This document shows positions 58,801 through 64,000 of a stretch of DNA of 64,000 nt, one piece after another. The notes under the pieces are model-generated. The model did not search any database. It was given only the letters and a program-made list of their open reading frames with translations, and had not been told where the DNA came from. The position numbers and the translations under genes are program-made. The stretch comes from Thermothielavioides terrestris NRRL 8126 (taxonomy: Eukaryota; Ascomycota; Sordariomycetes; Sordariales; Chaetomiaceae). The stretch is taken from assembly GCF_000226115.1 (NCBI RefSeq), contig NC_016458.1, positions 1,674,001 to 1,738,000 on the forward strand, written 5' to 3'. The stretch's first letter is position 1. Each line of letters opens with the position of its first letter.

Positions 58801-61800
58801 TCTACTAAAATTAGGCAATAGAATTTATACCTTTTATCAGTAGTATATATATATAGAAGAGACTGATTAGTATCGAAAAGGTCGTTAAATTGTAGCTCTA
58901 TTTATTGAGATTAACTTAGTTGTAACTAGAGAAGAGATTTAGAAGAGACATTAGCTTATAGCTATCGAAGTCTTTACTAAATTCCTCTATAGTAGGTAGG
59001 ATAAAAGCATTATAGATTGTTATAGTATTAGCCTTTTAAATATTATTAATAAGCTATAATCTATTGTCCTTTTTAAAAATAAAGAACTAGTTATTGTAGT
59101 AGCTTATATAGCTATACTCGATAATCCTATATATCTGCCTCTCTTTAAGTAGATTAATAACCTTCTATATTAGCGGCTTTAGAATTAGAATAGACTTGCT
59201 CTACTAAGCCTTATATAGGATAGTCTTAATATACTAGGGCGGGATAATATCCTTATAGATATGCCTATACTCAGTGAAATCCTATATAAGCGTAGCTTCC
59301 TAGTTTCGTAAAATCTTAGTAAACATCTCTTTTTCTAGCTTATTAAAGAAATCGTCTATAGTAGCGAGTATCGTTTAAAGGCGCTCTTTAGTAAGCTTTA
59401 AGCCTAGCTTAAGATCTAAGAAACAAAGGACTATAAGATTGTCCTATTCCTTCTCGAACTATATTTTTACCTTAGCCTTTATAAGCTACTTCTTTTACTA
59501 TAATAGGTCTCCCTTTAATATAGAGCTATCTAATAGTGCTAAATCGACTAGCTAAACTTTGTTTATAATATTCTTCTAGAGTATAAATGTCTTTAAAGTA
59601 TATCTAACCTTACATTTAAATTTCTACCTTAGTCTTTACTTAGAAAAGGGGTTTTTAATTAGGGTCCCCCTCTTCCCTTTTAAATAGGGTAACAATTTAA
59701 TCTTCTTCTTTTTCTTCTATCTAGATGGAGAAGATAGAAAATAAGAATGTATAACGTGAAAAAGAGTATTAAAGAGTAGTATATAGGACTTCTATAAAAC
59801 AAAATGAAAAACTGCTTTACTTATATTATTATCGAAGAAACTAAAGGTAGTCTCGCCTTCCTTTATCTCTACTTAGTTAGAGATTCTTTTAAGACTTTTC
59901 GTTAATCTTTAGAATTGCTTTTAAATAGCTAGTTATATTAGAGATAGTAGACGATTCTACTAGATAATCTTCTTAGAGATAATATATATATAGACTATCT
60001 TTCCCTTTATAAATAGATTGGTAGTAATTAGGTTACTATTACAATAATTGAAGGTTAGAGCAATATCCTTAACAAATAGTATACTAAGAATCGCTTTGTA
60101 CCTATTAGTAGTATCTTTAGTTATAAAGAAGTAAAGGTTAATACTAACTCCGCCTAGGTAAAGAGTAACCTAGGTCTTTCTAAAGAATAGTGCTAAGCTA
60201 TAAAGACCCTTTGAAATAACCTTAGTAGGCTAGTATAGTAGTATATATTTCTTAACAATGTTTATTAAGATATAGTTGTACTCTAAACTAAAGTCGATTA
60301 GAGCGAGATATTTATTATAATAACCTTTCTTAAACTAGATATATAGAGTAGAAAGCGACTATACTTTTATTATCGTATTGAGTTCTATATACTATAAGAC
60401 TAAAAGTGTCGAAATAGACTTCTAAAGTAGGGTATAGATATAATCGTTAACGTCTCTAGGTAGACCTTTATAAATCTAATGCTCTTAGAGGCTTCCTATA
60501 TAGATACTCTATATACTGTCCTTAGTAACATTGAAGATCGTTAGAACTATCTTAGTCTAGCTAGAGCAAAGGCTATTAAATATATTTATATTAGTATATA
60601 GAGCCTATATATAGACCTTTATATCTTTTAATATAGTAGCTAGTCTATTAGGCTTAGAAATATTAGACTCCTTATAGTCGATAACCTCGATATTAGTAGA
60701 AATACCTTATAGGTATACGATTAAAGTGTCCTTATACTTAGATAAGATATAGACTAAGTCGTTAAAGGTTAGACTAGTCTTTGCCTTTATTATAGTATAG
60801 ATTGTATCTTTTATATATAGAGGCAACGTAGTAACCTTTAGCGTAGGCGGCTTAGACTATAGCTCCTCTTTCTTTATATAATTTGCTATAGCTAGGTTCT
60901 TTAGGATAATCTAGCGAAGAGGCTTAGTAGGAGGTATAGGTGTACTACCTATCTAAGTGTCGTCTTCCCTTTTGTCTTTAGCGAATTAACGCTTAGTAGG
61001 CGATATACCTTAAACTATAGTCTCTACTTCCTTATTAGCTTCCTCCTTAGTCTAGTCAAAGAGAGGAAGAGGTAGTTAGCAGAATTCGTTAGCCTTTAGC
61101 GTAGGCTATAGGATAACCTTCTAAGTTAAAATACAACCTCCCTTTGTTAAAACTATATAAAACGACAACTGATTAGACGCTATATAATAGAAGGCGGAGG
61201 TAAGCTTAGGCTCCCCTTTATATATAAGACGATTGATCGTCGTCTAGACGGTCGTAGGTTCCTAATATAGTTTAGGCTACTAGAGGTTGTGCTTATTTAG
61301 TATTAGAGATATATCTAGCTTAAATAGACAGCTATTTAGGCGCTTATACTTACGATAGTACGCCTAGTATATAGAATAGCTATTATACTATAGGCAATAG
61401 GCTATATATATAAAGACGAGTTAACTGATCTTTCTAGCCTTTTATATAGTATTAACATTAGCCTTTATAAAAGTGATTATCTTAGTAGGCGTATAGCCCT
61501 TCTTACTCCTATCGCTAAGGCAGTAGTCTATATTCTTATAATATATTAGACCTATAGCTATAGCCTTTATAGCTTCTATATACTTAAGGACTATATAATC
61601 TAAGTTACTATAGTAGTAGTAATTGCCTAAACCTATATAGCTACTATAGCTAGAAGGACGATTGTCAATATATAGGCCTATAACGAAGCTAATATATCTC
61701 TTTTATAAGTAGCTCCGCTATTGCTAGAAATACGTCTAAAGTACTTTAATTTCATTAGAAGTAGAATCTATACTATATAAATAGAGGGCCTTAATCTTCT

Positions 61801-62450
61801 ACTTAAACTGTTTAGCAATCTTCTACTTCTAGATATATAGACACTAGAGCTGATTAGCTAGATTGTCGATATCGTTGAGCGTAGGCGTAAAGGGCTTTTT
61901 TAGCTCCTCCTCCTCCTAGTCTTGCAACTTAGGGGTCGCTTTAACAGTAGATATAACTAGAGGAGAGTAGTACTTCTTTAGGTCGATCTTACGTTTATAA
62001 GTCTTAAGAAAGAGGTCTCCTACGTTGATGCCCTTCTAGAGAGCCTCCTAAACAAACTTAAGAAAGTCTATCTACTTCGCCTTATAAATAGACTCCTCTT
62101 TAGGTCTCTTCTTAGAACTCTAGTGGTCCTTAAGAGCTATTTAAATACACTAATTAAGTATACGCTATACAGTTAAGACGATAATATACTTTATCTCCTT
62201 ATAAACCTTAGTAGGGGCAACAATAAATATATAGTCGATTAGCTCGAGGTAGTTGTAGATAACTTTGTCGACTAGCTAGTACTACTCTTTAATTAGATTA
62301 CAAAGGTACCCTTTATTGCTATATTGCTTAGGATCGTTGCCTTTCTAGCGCTTTAGGAACTTAGCTTTAAAAGTAGCCTAGGTCTCCTCATCTTTAGACT
62401 TCTAGTAATAGATAATAGGTTAGATTATAGTATTACATTAAAGCTCGAAT
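55840..62450 (-). mobile_element. Gypsy-type retroelement D, internal region, RIP-mutated
   Basis: Minus strand order from high to low coordinate: gag-like (FKAKFLKR, about 62.35 kb), RT (LINNI...ANTITI...LPTIEEF to VYLDNIIVKDP, about 59.17-58.69 kb), RNase H (about 58.19-57.88 kb, KELKGLLFLLKRFRYYLF, FDFEVKYIL), integrase core (KKYFLVEAYNDLIGY and YPIVIVVDEGSKFKGE, about 57.33-57.13 kb) and an integrase C-terminal domain (ISIGNLVLVYN, about 56.6 kb). An acidic tail reaches about 56.0 kb. A G-rich stretch AAAAGGGGGGAAGGG at 55840-55854 could be the polypurine tract. LTRs were not identified. The RT family differs from A and B. Confidence 0.7.
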
Positions 62451-62453
62451 AGG

Positions 62454-62701
62454 TGTTATACGCTAATGGTCCTTAGTAACTATGTGGCGGTAAACGTATA
62501 AGGGTAAGAAAAATCAATGCCTCTTAGCCTCGTTAGCTAATGAGGTAGCACTCCTAAACACTAGTATATATTACAAAAGTATATTGATGTAGTCTATCTT
62601 TCTACAAAGGGGTTCTAGGTAAGGTTCCCTTTTTAAGGGAACACTCGTCACCTCTGACTGTAGTACGGTTATAGGTGCCTTTGCTATAGTTGCGTATAAC
62701 A
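62454..62701. mobile_element. 248-bp insertion with 10-bp terminal inverted repeats
   Basis: Starts TGTTATACGC and ends with the exact complement GCGTATAACA. It is visibly less TA-rich than the flanks. It may be a solo LTR (TG...CA ends) or a small TIR element. No clear target duplication is visible (ATAGG left, AGTGC right). It lies within the gag-like region of element D or between D and another frame. Confidence 0.55.
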
Positions 62702-64000
62702 AGTGCCTAAGGATAAGAAGAAAAAGATACTATCCTCGCTATTATTATAGAACTCAATATAAGATAAAGGAGTATATAGAAAGAAAGGAAACTAATCTAC
62801 ATTATACCCTATATAGGTTTTTATATCTATTATCTTGTTTTATAATAAAGTCCTCTATTGCGATACGTCTATTCATTTGTTCTACTTATCGAGATCGACT
62901 ATACTATTACTAATATAAGGGTCGTCTCTTCTAACCTTAGATACCTTTATTGCCGCCTTATATTCAATGGAAGTAAGCGTCTTCTTAAGCTTCTTAGAAG
63001 GACGTATCGACGTCTCCTACACCTTATTGTTAATAGTTACTTTATATTAGCGTTTAATAGCAGTGACTTTAGCTATTTTAGCTCCTAATATTGAATAAAT
63101 GCTTTTATTATACTAGCTTTACAACGTTTTAGCTAGCGTCGTTAATACAACTAGCAATATAGCTTTAGCAATAGGTACTTTGGTAGACGTTCTTTAAGCA
63201 GGCAGCTATATAGTCTTAGTAGAGTATATAGTCGTTATAGTTGCAGTGTAGCTAACCTTAGGCGCTACCTCTTAGCGTCTAACGGTTTAGATAGCTATAG
63301 TAGCCTACTTTACAACGTCTATCTTTATAGTAAACGAATCTATCGTAGTAGTTTAGGACTCGATAGCCGAAAAGTAGCGTTCAACGTCCTATATACGCTA
63401 TACTAGTCCTATATAAATACTATTGTATAGGTTCACTGTCGTTTAGATAGCAAGATCGATCTTCTCTAGAAGAGCGTTATTCTTATAATAGAGATCCGTT
63501 ATAGTCTTATTGTACACTAGCTATAGATCGTTAATCTTTAATATCTAGTGATAGTATATATTATTAAAGTCGCTCTAGAAGATAAGACTATTAAGATCTA
63601 AATTACTAGCTTTACTATTTACTTCTAATATATTAATAAGCTTTACTAATTCTACTATAGTTTTTTCAACTTCTTTAATATAGACTTAGTACTTCTAGGC
63701 GAATTAAAGTAGGTCCTTAGTTAGCGTTTATACTACTTTTATATCCGTTTATAGAGATTTAATAGTATTATTGTTTATAGTGACTATATAGCTAGCACCG
63801 TTCGCTATATCTATAGCTCGAACGTTGTTATAGTAGGCGAGTCTAAGCTCTACTAACATTACGTTTATAGAAGAGTTGCCTTCGCCCTTAGGCAAGATGT
63901 AACGTAATATAAGGATTTCAATCGCTATCGGTATATAGCTTACTATAACTATACCTGTCTTTTAGAACTCTTTAAAAGCTCTTTTAATTATACCTTTAAT
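62702..64000 (-). pseudogene. Coiled-coil-rich reading-frame relic, probably retroelement gag
   Basis: On the minus strand one frame from about 63.9 to 62.86 kb stays readable through TAG/TAA stops. It contains helical segments (VYIKEVEKTIVELVKLINI, YNKTITDLYYKNNALLEKID) and a basic C-terminal part (RPSKKLKKTLTS). It precedes the gag-like part of element D and may be its N-terminal half or another element's gag. It runs toward the window edge. Confidence 0.4.

Noticed and set aside
1..64000. CRISPR arrays, bacterial operons, riboswitches
   Set aside because: Spliced introns, RIP and fungal retroelements show a eukaryotic genome. No regularly spaced direct repeats were seen.

Overview
The window looks like nuclear DNA from a filamentous ascomycete, most likely a Sordariomycete close to Sordariales (inference). 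Genes are GC-rich with short 52-74 bp GT-AG introns, the encoded proteins are typically fungal (NIMA-type kinase, Spp1 of COMPASS, BLOC-1 CNL1), and the right half is AT-rich repeat DNA with the C-to-T/G-to-A signature of repeat-induced point mutation (RIP).

Left part (1-33.7 kb), genes in order: SCO1 copper chaperone (1157-2180, minus) divergent from SPP1 PHD-finger protein (2786-4438, plus); CNL1 of BLOC-1 (5776-6339, minus); a C2H2 zinc-finger transcription factor (15972-17040, minus); a NIMA/NEK kinase (28283-30748, minus) divergent from an ankyrin plus double-BTB protein (31563-33679, plus). Only six genes can be supported. Two long GC-balanced stretches (about 6.3-15.9 kb and 17.0-28.3 kb) have no recognisable gene. 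They hold two copies of a 390-bp non-autonomous DNA transposon in opposite orientation, each with an intact 8-bp target duplication, and many short GTAGTGTA/TACGGA-type motifs.

Right part (33.8-64 kb): after an A-rich low-complexity tract the sequence becomes a nested graveyard of RIP-mutated retroelements. A LINE (minus strand, (TAA)8 3' tail at 34.07 kb) was split by Gypsy-type element B (34303-50091, minus, 5-bp duplication ACTAC). B was split inside its RNase H domain by Gypsy-type element A (38454-46687, plus, 5-bp duplication GGTTC). Both A and B end their integrase with a chromodomain. A has an initiator-Met-tRNA-type primer site. B instead has a 12-nt primer site complementary to its own LTR, as in Tf1-type self-priming. 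Between B's chromodomain and its 3' LTR lies an unrecognised frame on the opposite strand (35193 to about 36560), interrupted only by TAG/TAA, which may be a cargo gene. Further right are a probable solo LTR (51245-51663), an unclassified stretch, a third Gypsy-type element D (minus, about 56-62.4 kb), and a 248-bp insertion with 10-bp terminal inverted repeats (62454-62701).

The genes do not form one pathway. They are housekeeping genes (respiratory copper delivery, H3K4 methylation, endosome biogenesis, mitosis, ubiquitin-adaptor-like protein) next to a heterochromatic repeat block. All retroelement coding regions are broken by many stops.
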